Part shown: one piece after another, positions 1-7,023 of the stretch
How positions within the stretch are numbered: position 1 is the stretch's first letter
How the letters are laid out: each line of letters starts with the position of its first letter
Source: Anaerolineae bacterium
Lineage (GTDB): Bacteria; Chloroflexota; Anaerolineae; Aggregatilineales; Phototrophicaceae
Assembly: GCA_022824465.1 (NCBI GenBank)
Contig: JAJDZV010000007.1
Span: 124,001 to 188,000 of the forward strand
Length of the DNA stretch: 64,000 nucleotides
Direction of reading: 5' to 3'
Made by a program: the position numbers and the translations under genes
Notes under the pieces: model-generated
The model's database searches: none
What the model saw: only the letters and a program-made list of their open reading frames with translations
Told to the model about the DNA's origin: nothing

Positions 1-97
1 AAATGCAGGGGCGATCCTTGGGGTGCCCCCAAGAAATGTAGGGGCGAGCCATTGGGTCGCCCGAAGCGTGGCAGGAAATCGGCGGGCGACCAATGCG
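1..97. repeat. Dispersed GC-rich repeat units at left edge
   Basis: Three neighbouring units of the repeat family seen throughout the window: near 5-30, near 38-62 (core GGGCGAGCCATTGGGTCGCC) and a shorter inverted unit near 81-97. Each unit is an imperfect palindrome whose arms are GGGGCGA-like and TCGCCC-like. The rest of 1-339 shows no recognisable gene. One minus-strand frame from ATG at 361 stays open to the window edge, but its last third is translated repeat, so I do not call it. Confidence 0.6.
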
Positions 98-339
98 GAA
101 CTCAAAGCTCGATGAATGTATGGTCACTGCGCGGATATCTGGCTCGATGAAGTCGAAAACAGCCTCCCGCGCATAGAATACCCATCGTACACCATCTAGC
201 GAATTATGACGATTTCGCCCAGCAAAGGGAGTATACTTAGATGATCTGGCTAGCGTTTTCGTGGCAAATGAACCGGTTGCATGGGCGGTCGCTGGCGCGG
301 AATGGACGGCTGGCCAAGGAAATTGCCGATAGGCGGTCG

Positions 340-738
340 TCAGTCGTCGGGGTGCTCGCATTTGCCAGCGTCTGTGGTCGATTCTGGGGGATAACAGTAG
401 TCGCAGCGGTCTAGCCATCGTGGGAAAAGACGATGGCATTTACCGCAGCGCACGAGGGGGGACCCGGGCGCTCCCACCTGAAACCGGGAGTTCTTGTAAA
501 CCCGCGCGACCCGGTTACGTTGTTCTTCGAGGTCTTGTGTTCTTTGCAAATTGTGTTGCAAATTGTGTTGCTCCCTGAGGTAGTTTTGTCGCTCGCTTTG
601 GGAGTCTTCTTCCATGTGTATCGAGGTCGGCGAGTTTTCTGATTTAGCTTTAATACGCGGAGTGCGGCATTCGCAACGGGTCAGCATGGAGTGATAAAGG
701 CGGCCGCACCAGTTGCATCGTATGTAAGTAAGACTCAT
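340..738 (-). CDS. Small double zinc-ribbon protein, function unknown
   Basis: A 132-residue protein of no family I recognise. Two cysteine clusters bracket the chain: C8, C11, C22 and C24 near the N-terminus, and C98, C101, C112 and C115 near the C-terminus. Each has the CxxC...CxC or CxxC spacing of a zinc ribbon. Between them (about 45-80) lies a Gln/Glu/Arg-rich stretch likely to be helical or coiled-coil. There is no signal peptide or membrane segment. It follows the 74-residue gene upstream by 20 bp on the same strand, so the two are probably co-transcribed. A nucleic-acid or protein-binding role is possible from the zinc ribbons but is only inference. Confidence 0.5.
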   Translation of the reverse strand: MSLTYIRCNWCGRLYHSMLTRCECRTPRIKAKSENSPTSIHMEEDSQSERQNYLREQHNLQHNLQRTQDLEEQRNRVARVYKNSRFQVGAPGSPLVRCGKCHRLFPRWLDRCDYCYPPESTTDAGKCEHPDD

Positions 739-758
739 GTCTTTGATTTTGCTCGTGG

Positions 759-983
759 TTAGCCGTTCGGGTAGCGCTGGATGTCCTGGTGGATGCTGTC
801 GACCTTGGCTCGTAAGCTGTTGACTGCTTCAAGAACATCGCCAGAAGTGACGATGTCGGGATTGGTGAGGTACAAGTCGCTTAGAAGTTCGATGGTGTCA
901 TAGATCTGTTTGACGTTGAGCTTAATTTCCTCGATGTCCATCGCCATGAAGTGCAGCTTGTCTTCTAGGTCGGTCTGTTTCAT
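759..983 (-). CDS. Small coiled-coil protein, function unknown
   Basis: A 74-residue acidic protein with heptad-like hydrophobic spacing (segments LEDKLHFMAMDIEEIKLNV and LEAVNSLRAKVDSIHQDI) that suggests two helices able to form a coiled coil. No cysteines, signal peptide or membrane segment are seen. It lies between a 19-codon upstream ORF (2-bp gap) and the zinc-ribbon gene downstream (20-bp gap), all on the minus strand, so a short operon is likely. Its last residues, RYPNG, resemble the RYPEG end of the upstream micro-ORF. Function cannot be assigned. Confidence 0.45.
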   Translation of the reverse strand: MKQTDLEDKLHFMAMDIEEIKLNVKQIYDTIELLSDLYLTNPDIVTSGDVLEAVNSLRAKVDSIHQDIQRYPNG

Positions 984-985
984 GG

Positions 986-1045
986 TCAGCCTTCTGGGTA
1001 GCGGAGCATGTCTTCAATGGTCATGACATCGCGGTTCTGGATCAT
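986..1045 (-). CDS. Possible 19-residue micro-ORF
   Basis: An ATG at 1045 opens a 19-codon frame (MIQNRDVMTIEDMLRYPEG) ending with TGA 2 bp before the start of the coiled-coil gene. Its last five residues, RYPEG, nearly repeat the RYPNG that ends that neighbour. It may be a leader peptide, a remnant of a duplicated gene 3' end, or chance. The AT-rich stretch 1060-1150 upstream is the likely promoter zone, but no clear -35/-10 pair is seen. Confidence 0.25.
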   Translation of the reverse strand: MIQNRDVMTIEDMLRYPEG

Positions 1046-1198
1046 GTCCTAAGCCCCGTTATGCGACATTTCGAGATTATATGTCTTCTACGATATGAAG
1101 CGTGGAAATATATATCATTACGCGCTTACGATATAAGTATATTACATCATTTGAGAGAAAAATCAAGCGGCGAGGGGGGGTGAATTGCGCGGACGTTT

Positions 1199-1228
1199 TC
1201 GGGCGACCCGGTGGCTCGCCCCTACGAG
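1199..1228. repeat. Dispersed palindromic repeat unit
   Basis: One unit of the GTAGGGGCGA family in reverse orientation: GGGCGACC and GGCTCGCCCC arms form an imperfect hairpin. It sits between the small minus-strand operon and the plus-strand NTPase gene, where it could serve as a terminator-like or mRNA-end structure. Confidence 0.55.
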
Positions 1229-1308
1229 GTCTTGGTCATTTTGTGGTTAAATTGCATGTGTGAACTTCTCTAAGCGCCAATCATAGAATCGTGTCGGAGA
1301 TTATAGAC

Positions 1309-1842
1309 ATGCCCCAAATCACAGTCGCCTCGCGCAATCCGGTGAAGCTCCGCGCGGCACAGTCCGCCTTCGGGCAGCTCTTCCCCGAGCAGTCTTTCGT
1401 CGTCAACGGCGTCGCTGTGGCCTCCGGCGTGCCCGACCAGCCGCGCTCGGTCGCCGAAACCATGCGCGGCGCCCGCCAACGCGCCGAAAATGCCCGCGCC
1501 GCCCAGCCCGATTCGGATTTCTGGGTCGGCATTGAAGGCGGCATCGAAGACACGGCCCAGGGCATGTTTTGTTTCGCCCGCATCTACATCTTCAACCACG
1601 CCGGCGCAGTCGGCTTGGGCCAGACCGCCGTCTTTTATCTGCCACGAGAAGTGGCCGAGCTGGTCCGCGCGGGAATGGAACTCGGCCACGCTGACGACAT
1701 CGTCTTCCAGCGCGACAACTCCAAGCAAGCCAACGGCGCCATCGGCATCCTCACCGACGATGTCGTCGACCGCGAAGCCTACTACATCCACGCCGTCATC
1801 ATGGCGCTGGTCCCCTTCAAGAATCCGACTTTGACCTGGTAG
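1309..1842 (+). CDS. yjjX: Inosine/xanthosine triphosphatase, YjjX/DUF84 family
   Basis: Likely hydrolyses non-canonical purine nucleoside triphosphates (ITP, XTP) in the cytosol to keep them out of nucleic acids. Family marks are the N-terminal ASRNPVKLRA motif, the central GIEGGIE loop and the C-terminal RDNSKQANGAIGILTDD stretch, which together are characteristic of the YjjX/NTPase-DUF84 fold. Length (177 residues) is normal for the family. A GTG at 1291 is in frame, but the ATG at 1309 has GGAG nine bases upstream and starts with the usual family N-terminus MPQITVASRNPVK, so I prefer it. It is a monocistronic gene followed by a repeat hairpin. Confidence 0.9.
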   Translation: MPQITVASRNPVKLRAAQSAFGQLFPEQSFVVNGVAVASGVPDQPRSVAETMRGARQRAENARAAQPDSDFWVGIEGGIEDTAQGMFCFARIYIFNHAGAVGLGQTAVFYLPREVAELVRAGMELGHADDIVFQRDNSKQANGAIGILTDDVVDREAYYIHAVIMALVPFKNPTLTW

Positions 1843-1942
1843 AATATTTGCCGCCCCCATCCCCCAGCCCCTGTCCCGAAGCATCAGAGTAAAACCAAGT
1901 TAATCATGCAAAAAAGGACGGTACTCTCATTTTTCGGAATCC

Positions 1943-2013
1943 GTAGGGGCGATTCTGTGTGTCGCCCGAAAATTCACGGTTATACATTGGGCGATTCACA
2001 GAATCGCCCCTAC
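1943..2013. repeat. Long inverted-repeat hairpin (repeat family)
   Basis: Left arm 1943-1967 and right arm 1989-2013 are complementary over 25 bp with two mismatches, starting GTAGGGGCGATTCTGTG, around a loop of about 21 bp. It is the best-preserved member of the dispersed repeat family in the window. It lies between the NTPase gene and fetB, in the same orientation as both, and could end the upstream transcript. Confidence 0.75.
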
Positions 2014-2151
2014 AAGTCCCATTATTTATCACATTACTTTATTGGCGCTACTAGGGAAGGAAGGGAGCGGCGCCATGTCCAAAAACGCGCGACAACGCGT
2101 TAGAATATCTGCGCCAACGACAAATAAATCCTGGACATGAGGAGACGCGCC

Positions 2152-2925
2152 ATGCCTGATTTCTTCGTAGGCTTGCAGGGCATCGAACGCGTGCTGCTGT
2201 CAGTCGCCTTCGTCTTCATCGCCGCCGCCATCTCCCGCTGGCAAAGCTCCGATCTCGAGAAAGACCTTGCCGTAGCGACCGTGCGCAGCTTCATCCAACT
2301 CATCGCCATCGGTTATGTGCTCGAGCTTGTCTTCGAAATCAACGTGCCCGTATTCACCATCGTCATCCTGCTGGTGATGATCACCATCGGCGGCCGCACC
2401 AGCGGCGCGCGCGCGGCGCAAACCCCCAACGGCGTCATGGTAGCCTTCCTGGCGATCGGCATCGGCTCCGGCTTGACCATCGCCATCCTCGTGCTGCTGG
2501 GCGTCTTTGACTTCGTGCCCCACGACATCATCCCCATCGGCGGCATGATCGTCGGCACGTCGATGACCACCGCCACCCTCGTCATCACCCGGCTCAGCAG
2601 CGACTTCCACGACCAGCGCGACCTGATCGAAAGCAAGCTCGCCCTCGGCGCGACGGCGCGTCAAGCCTCGCTCTACCAGTTTCAGCGCACGATTACCGGC
2701 GCTATGACGCCAATCATCGACACGACCAAGACGGTGGGCTTGATTAAGTTGCCGGGGGCCATGACTGGCATGATCCTGGCGGGGGCGAGCCCGCTGGAGG
2801 CAGTTCAACTGCAAATCATCGTGATGTATATGCTGGTAGGCGCGGCGACGTTCACGGGGTTGATTGCCGCTTGGTTGACGTATCGGCAGTTTTTTAGCCC
2901 GGCGCATCAGTTGGTGCTGGAGTAG
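2152..2925 (+). CDS. fetB: FetB-like inner-membrane permease (UPF0014)
   Basis: Integral membrane protein of the UPF0014/YbbM family, whose E. coli member FetB works with the ATPase FetA in iron export and oxidative-stress resistance. The sequence shows several hydrophobic segments and the conserved PIGGMIVGTSMTTATL and ESKLALGAT stretches followed by TVGLIKLPGAMTGMILAG. The start is the ATG at 2152, seven bases after GAGGAG; an ATG 15 bp upstream lies before this ribosome-binding site. No FetA-type ATPase gene is adjacent, so the ATPase partner must be elsewhere or absent. The last 64 bp are repeated at 3655-3720, beyond the toxin-antitoxin pair. Confidence 0.88.
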   Translation: MPDFFVGLQGIERVLLSVAFVFIAAAISRWQSSDLEKDLAVATVRSFIQLIAIGYVLELVFEINVPVFTIVILLVMITIGGRTSGARAAQTPNGVMVAFLAIGIGSGLTIAILVLLGVFDFVPHDIIPIGGMIVGTSMTTATLVITRLSSDFHDQRDLIESKLALGATARQASLYQFQRTITGAMTPIIDTTKTVGLIKLPGAMTGMILAGASPLEAVQLQIIVMYMLVGAATFTGLIAAWLTYRQFFSPAHQLVLE

Positions 2926-2977
2926 AGGGGAGCAGTACTTTTGATATCCTAAGCCGGCTTTTCCGACGTGATGAACC

Positions 2978-3316
2978 TTACAGGAATTCTAATCGGTTCC
3001 TCGCCTCATCCGGCAGATTTACGGCATGCATTAGCGCCAGGAAATTAACCCAATCGCCAATGGTATGCGCATCCTGTTGGCCAAAGACGATACCATTGTG
3101 TTCGATTCCTCGACTCGCCAGTTCTATGTAATGTGGATCGCTGGAGCACATTACGCGCTCCATCTCGGTCGCTCTCGCTAATTGCTGCCGATCGCTTTCG
3201 CCGAACGCAGTCTGGTCTCGAACGGTTATCGCGTCGATTCTACGCCTTTGCAGTTGTTCAGCGATTGCTATGGGTAGATTCTCATCCAGATAGAAGCGAA
3301 GCTTGCCTGCTGCCAA
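2978..3316 (-). CDS. DUF5615 PIN-like toxin of a DUF433 pair
   Basis: A 112-residue PIN-like protein of the DUF5615 family: LRFYLDENLP near the N-terminus, a central CSSDPHYIELA stretch, and conserved acidic residues typical of the metal-dependent RNase fold. DUF5615 proteins are usually encoded next to DUF433 proteins and are taken as type II toxin-antitoxin partners; that role is inferred from pairing. The family-typical start falls inside the end of the DUF433 gene. The best in-frame codon is TTG at 3316, giving a 35-bp overlap and translational coupling. The longer frame up to 3436 only encodes a shadow of the DUF433 gene. Confidence 0.78.
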   Translation of the reverse strand: MAAGKLRFYLDENLPIAIAEQLQRRRIDAITVRDQTAFGESDRQQLARATEMERVMCSSDPHYIELASRGIEHNGIVFGQQDAHTIGDWVNFLALMHAVNLPDEARNRLEFL

Positions 3317-3587
3317 CGTGTTTGTCCCTGAGCTCGCGCGACTTCTTGATGTGGTTGCGGATGTCAGTATCGATTTCGTCTTTGTTGAGATGGTAATAGG
3401 CGAGGGCTGCGTACACTTGCGCCAAAGTGACACCATAACTCACGGCCATCTGATCCGGAGTCTGGTGGTGATAGAGCTCCGCCATCACAATGTCCGATAC
3501 TTTTAGTCCAGTGCCGATGATGCAGGGTCTGCCACCGCGGACGCCGGGCTTGCGGGTGATGAGGTTGATGCTTTCGACGGTTTCCAT
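3282..3587 (-). CDS. DUF433 antitoxin-like protein
   Basis: A 101-residue DUF433 protein: ITRKPGVRGGRPCIIGTG followed by a winged-helix-like segment (VSDIVMAELYHHQTPDQMA, then SYGVTLAQVYAALAYYH). This fold binds DNA, and members are predicted antitoxins of DUF5615 PIN-like toxins. I place the start at ATG 3587, nine bases after AAGG, rather than the ATG at 3608, because the family N-terminus begins at that point. It is the first gene of a two-gene operon with an overlapping toxin gene. A -10 box (TATAAT on the minus strand) lies 33 bp upstream, and autoregulation by the antitoxin would be expected. Confidence 0.8.
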   Translation of the reverse strand: METVESINLITRKPGVRGGRPCIIGTGLKVSDIVMAELYHHQTPDQMAVSYGVTLAQVYAALAYYHLNKDEIDTDIRNHIKKSRELRDKHVGSRQASLLSG

Positions 3588-3619
3588 GAGAGCTTGCCTT
3601 CTATGCAAGTTGCAATGAT

Positions 3620-3625
3620 ATTATA
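3620..3625 (-). promoter_or_regulatory. -10 box of the toxin-antitoxin operon
   Basis: A perfect TATAAT on the minus strand, about 33 bp before the DUF433 start codon. It sits in a small palindrome, ATATAGCGCTATA, that could be an antitoxin operator. No convincing -35 hexamer is visible. Confidence 0.45.
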
Positions 3626-3654
3626 GCGCTATATGTGGCCTTTAGACAGGCTGC

Positions 3655-3720
3655 GCGGCTTGGCTAACGTACTGGCAGTTTTTCTTGCCCACGCATCAGT
3701 TGGTGTTGGAGTAGAGGGGG
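3655..3720 (+). pseudogene. Duplicated 3' tail of fetB
   Basis: This stretch aligns with the last 64 bp of fetB (2866-2930) including its stop codon and the run of G after it; most positions match, with two single-base indels. It is out of context, has no start and encodes nothing useful. Together with the fetB 3' end it forms an imperfect direct repeat that flanks the DUF433/DUF5615 pair, suggesting insertion of that pair at the fetB 3' end or loss of a second fetB copy. Confidence 0.75.
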
Positions 3721-3724
3721 CTGG

Positions 3725-4243
3725 CTATCTCTCGTCGCGGCAGAGGGCTGCTAACTTCACACCTGCTGACTCGAGGCGCTGCTCGAACGCGAGCCAACAC
3801 TTGTCTGCCGCGTTGACGATTGGCGCGTCGCTTCCCGTGTCTTTCTTGAAGCGCGCCGCCAGCGCAACCCACTTTCTATCGTCGGGGTCGAAGCGTTCGC
3901 AGCGCGGGACATTCGAAGTCCAGGTTTCATCGCTGTCCGGGTAGTCTTTGTAATCGCCGGTCTTGTCGCGATGCAGATCGAGCGTGTGTACGCGCCGCGC
4001 CACGGTGTGATATTGAAGCATATAAAGCATGAATTGTTCAGCTAGCGAACCTTTGAAATTAGGATAGATGCGTCGATTGTATTCGCGCAAAACTTCCTTT
4101 CTTGAGTCAATCACGACAATAATTCGCCCGGACAAAACATCCTCTAGAACTGCGACACAGCTAAGCTGACATCGCTTGGACGCGTTGGAATTGAGCCCCG
4201 CCGCGGTGAGCGGTACATTGGTGTCAATTATCTTTGAGGCCAC
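3725..4243 (-). CDS. PIN-domain nuclease-like partner of AAA ATPase
   Basis: A 172-residue PIN-like protein. Acidic residues fit the PIN active site: D7 in IIDTNVPL, E54 in KEVLREYNRR, D122 in FDPDDRKWVALA and D147 in PIVNAADKCW. PIN proteins are mostly Mg-dependent RNases. It begins 4 bp after the stop of the AAA ATPase gene on the same strand, so the two form one transcript and probably one functional unit. ATPase plus nuclease pairs of this kind are common in anti-phage systems. A defence role is inference; I do not recognise a named system with exactly this pair. Its stop codon lies 4 bp from the duplicated fetB tail. Confidence 0.7.
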   Translation of the reverse strand: MASKIIDTNVPLTAAGLNSNASKRCQLSCVAVLEDVLSGRIIVVIDSRKEVLREYNRRIYPNFKGSLAEQFMLYMLQYHTVARRVHTLDLHRDKTGDYKDYPDSDETWTSNVPRCERFDPDDRKWVALAARFKKDTGSDAPIVNAADKCWLAFEQRLESAGVKLAALCRDER

Positions 4244-4247
4244 GGGC

Positions 4248-5618
4248 TTAGTTGACTTGCCGTTTGAGGCTCGCGTCGAAGGCCGCTACCATGTCGCCAG
4301 CGAGGTCGCCGAAAAAGTCGTCTGGCCAGTTGAGTATGTTACCGAACACGTCTACTTCGAGATTGGTAATGCTGGATACTCCGCCAGACTGTTCACAGAA
4401 GTACAGGGCCGCATCACGCGTATCGAATTTCTGTTCCGCAATTCGTCTTTGGAGACGCCTCATCATGTGCTCGCTGTGACTCTCGAGAATTATCTGCAAG
4501 CCGCGATTCTCAATGCAGTCAATAAACACGTCAGCCAAACCCGCTTGCACAGATGGATGCAAGTGCAATTCCGGTTGTTCAAGAATGACCGTAGATCCTT
4601 CCGGCACGTAGTAGCAAAGTACAAGTACGGGCAGGACTTGAGAAACACCTATTCCCATGTCTGTTATTCGTACTTCAGCACTCTGCTTGTGCCGCTTGAG
4701 CCACACAGCATACTCACTGCTTCCCCGGTAAAGAGGTCGAGTCGCAAAAGAATGGGCCAGATCCAAGTCGACCAGCCATTGAGCCACGCGAGTCTCTAAT
4801 TTGCTGTAGCGCTTTCTACCATCGGGATAGACTTTCCTGTTTCTGCCACCCAGCAACGCCGGCACGGCCAGTTCACCTTTCAACCCGACGTCAATCGGGT
4901 TTTCGCCCGCCCATGTATACGTCCTTTGGGGATACTCTCGCAACGGACCAAGATAATACAGTTGTTGAAATCGACGCTCAAATTGGAGCGCCAAGTCACT
5001 CAAGTAGCTCGTATCCTGATAGTAGCGCATGGCCTCATCTGAGAAGCTGTAGCACTTTTCCGGTTTCATATAAACGCGAGGACGACCCTGTGCCCTGACA
5101 GGCGGCTTTCCATCCACCTCTATGCGAATTGTATAGTGATTATTTGGCTTTCTAGACAGCTCCACAGAAAATCTGTCGCCACTTGTATAGCGGAGCCTGT
5201 CTACATGAACTCTTTGCTGAACTGCGTGGATGACTGTGTCAAAAGCCAACTCGTCGATCCTCACGCTTCCACTGTCTTGTGGAATGGGAACGCTAAACGA
5301 CGACTTGGCTGGCAAGTCCCAAACTACGTTCAGCTCCATGTCCGTAGAGTCGCGGAACGTAATCTCGTGAGCGGTGCCCAGATTCACATAACCTTCCTGT
5401 ATGCTGCCCGTCTTGAGCACCAAATTCCGGTCATTCGACTCCGCCGTCTGCTTCAGCAGCAGCAGCATCTGCAACAAGCTGCTCTTGCCTGAACTGTTCG
5501 CCCCAAAGAAGCCCGTCAACGGCGCCATCCGAATCGGACCGGTCTCCCGCCAAGACTTGAAATTTGTCATGCTAATTTGCATGAACATGGCAACGCTCTT
5601 TTTGCCATCGGGCTGCAT
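4248..5618 (-). CDS. AAA/ABC-type ATPase, DUF3696-like
   Basis: A 456-residue cytosolic ATPase of the OLD/RecF-like group. Walker A GANSSGKSS is at 39-47, an ABC-signature-like TDMGIGVSQVL near 319-329, Walker B VILEQPELHLHP near 344-355 and an H-loop ESHSEH at 379-384. The C-terminal part resembles DUF3696 (NILNWPDDFFGDLAGDM). Such proteins often sense phage or damaged DNA and control a partner effector. The PIN gene follows 4 bp downstream, which supports a toxin/effector-ATPase pair. The start could also be a later methionine (M11 or M13); the ATG at 5618 gives the longest frame. There is no TOPRIM domain, so it is not a classical OLD nuclease. Confidence 0.8.
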   Translation of the reverse strand: MQPDGKKSVAMFMQISMTNFKSWRETGPIRMAPLTGFFGANSSGKSSLLQMLLLLKQTAESNDRNLVLKTGSIQEGYVNLGTAHEITFRDSTDMELNVVWDLPAKSSFSVPIPQDSGSVRIDELAFDTVIHAVQQRVHVDRLRYTSGDRFSVELSRKPNNHYTIRIEVDGKPPVRAQGRPRVYMKPEKCYSFSDEAMRYYQDTSYLSDLALQFERRFQQLYYLGPLREYPQRTYTWAGENPIDVGLKGELAVPALLGGRNRKVYPDGRKRYSKLETRVAQWLVDLDLAHSFATRPLYRGSSEYAVWLKRHKQSAEVRITDMGIGVSQVLPVLVLCYYVPEGSTVILEQPELHLHPSVQAGLADVFIDCIENRGLQIILESHSEHMMRRLQRRIAEQKFDTRDAALYFCEQSGGVSSITNLEVDVFGNILNWPDDFFGDLAGDMVAAFDASLKRQVN

Positions 5619-5718
5619 GCTTTCGTGCCCGAATCATAGCACGGCATTCGCCAAACAATCAATCACAGGCTAGCCCTCTCTTTCCTCTGTGCCCTCTGTG
5701 GTGAAATCAAATCCCCCA

Positions 5719-5727
5719 TGCTACACT
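5719..5727 (+). promoter_or_regulatory. Extended -10 promoter, leaderless start
   Basis: TGCTACACT is an extended -10 element (TG-N-TACACT) ending seven bases before the ATG of the next gene, which places the expected transcription start at or next to the start codon. Confidence 0.5.
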
Positions 5728-5734
5728 CCCGCCC

Positions 5735-6958
5735 ATGCCCGCACCGATCCCCGCCACCCGCGACAACGCCAAGCGCCTCAGCGTCTATAAACAAGGGCTC
5801 CACCAGCGCCCCCAGCTCACCGACCCAGCCACTCTCAAGCGCATCATCGAGCGCATCGGCTTGCTCCAGCTCGACTCCGTCAGCGTCGTCGCCCGCAGTC
5901 ACTACCTCGTCATGCTGGCCCGCGCCGGCCTCTACAACCCCGCTGACCTTGACGCCCTGCTCGACAGCGGCTTCCTCTTCGAAACCTGGGCGCACGCCAT
6001 GTGCCAGCTCCCCAGCGAACATTACCCGTGGTTCGACGCCTACATCCAACACAAGCGACAGAACAAGAGCCAGTGGCAAGTCGACCGCCTCGGCCTTGAC
6101 CTCGCTCCAATTGCGGCGCAAATCCTGGCGACCATTCGCCAGCGCGGACCCTTGTCCTCCAAAGACTTCGAAAGCGAGCGCCAGGGCGACGGCGGCTGGT
6201 GGAACTGGAAGCCGACCAAGGTCGCCCTCGAATTCCTCTTCGATCGCGGTGACCTCATGGTTAGCCATCGCGTCAGATTCCAGCGCTACTACGATCTGCC
6301 GGAGCGCGTACGCGCGCGCCACCACTTCACGCTGGACAAGACCATCGACGACTTCCGGCGCTGGACCATCGAGCGAGGTCTGCGTCATATCGGCATCGCC
6401 ACAGTCAACCATACCGCCGACTACTACCGCCAGCCCAAACGCGCCGCCGCCGCCATACTCGCCGACTTGCTCAAATCCGGTGACGCTCTGCCGGTCGATG
6501 TCAAGGGCTGGAAAGACCCGGCCTATATCCACCGCGACGACCTGCCCCTGCTCGAGCAAATTCAGGCCCGCGCCCACGAGCCAGGCTTGACCGTCTTTCT
6601 CACGCCCTTCGACAATCTCTTCTGGGATCGCGCCCGCGACGAAATGCTCTGGGACTTCTACTATCGCATCGAGATCTACACGCCAAAAGCCAAGCGCATT
6701 CACGGCTACTACGTCATGCCCATCTTGCACGGCTGCGAGTTGATCGGGCGCATGGACCCCAAAGTCGATCGCAAGCGCAAACGCCTAATCTTCAACAACC
6801 TCCACCTCGAGCGCGGCATCAAACTCAATGGCGCCCTCTATCGCGGCCTCATCGCCGCTATTGAAGAATTCATGGCATTCCACGATTGCGACAGCTTTGA
6901 ACTGCACAACTGCAACCGCGCTCCTTTGGCTCGGAGGCTGCGCAAAGCCTTTGGTTGA
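5735..6958 (+). CDS. alkX: YcaQ/AlkX-type DNA glycosylase (HTH_42)
   Basis: A 407-residue winged-helix protein of the YcaQ family, which removes bulky alkylated bases and unhooks DNA interstrand crosslinks. The family core is clear: a LLQLDSVSVVARSHYLV segment near 50 carrying the QxD catalytic triplet typical of the YcaQ/AlkX branch (the AlkZ branch has QxQ), then FLFETWAHAMCQLP, and near the C-terminus PFDNLFWDRARDEMLW and YYVMPILHG. Length is normal. The ATG follows an extended -10 so closely that the mRNA is probably leaderless. The next gene starts 65 bp downstream from its own promoter. Confidence 0.88.
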   Translation: MPAPIPATRDNAKRLSVYKQGLHQRPQLTDPATLKRIIERIGLLQLDSVSVVARSHYLVMLARAGLYNPADLDALLDSGFLFETWAHAMCQLPSEHYPWFDAYIQHKRQNKSQWQVDRLGLDLAPIAAQILATIRQRGPLSSKDFESERQGDGGWWNWKPTKVALEFLFDRGDLMVSHRVRFQRYYDLPERVRARHHFTLDKTIDDFRRWTIERGLRHIGIATVNHTADYYRQPKRAAAAILADLLKSGDALPVDVKGWKDPAYIHRDDLPLLEQIQARAHEPGLTVFLTPFDNLFWDRARDEMLWDFYYRIEIYTPKAKRIHGYYVMPILHGCELIGRMDPKVDRKRKRLIFNNLHLERGIKLNGALYRGLIAAIEEFMAFHDCDSFELHNCNRAPLARRLRKAFG

Positions 6959-6981
6959 GCGTCAATTGCCCGTCGAAATAC

Positions 6982-6990
6982 TGTTATAAT
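6982..6990 (+). promoter_or_regulatory. Extended -10 promoter TGTTATAAT
   Basis: A perfect TATAAT with the TG extension lies 33 bp before the ATG at 7024. It supports that ATG over the in-frame start at 6955, which lies upstream of this promoter. Confidence 0.6.
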
Positions 6991-7023
6991 GAGAATTGTC
7001 GCCGGGTAGACGATGGTTTGACC

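Noticed and set aside
1-361. Minus-strand frame from ATG 361 open to the left window edge
   Set aside because: Its last third is translated dispersed repeat and the rest has no family resemblance; it also overlaps the zinc-ribbon gene end.
1906-2103. 65-codon plus-strand frame
   Set aside because: It runs through the 1943-2013 hairpin and has no protein-like features or ribosome-binding site.
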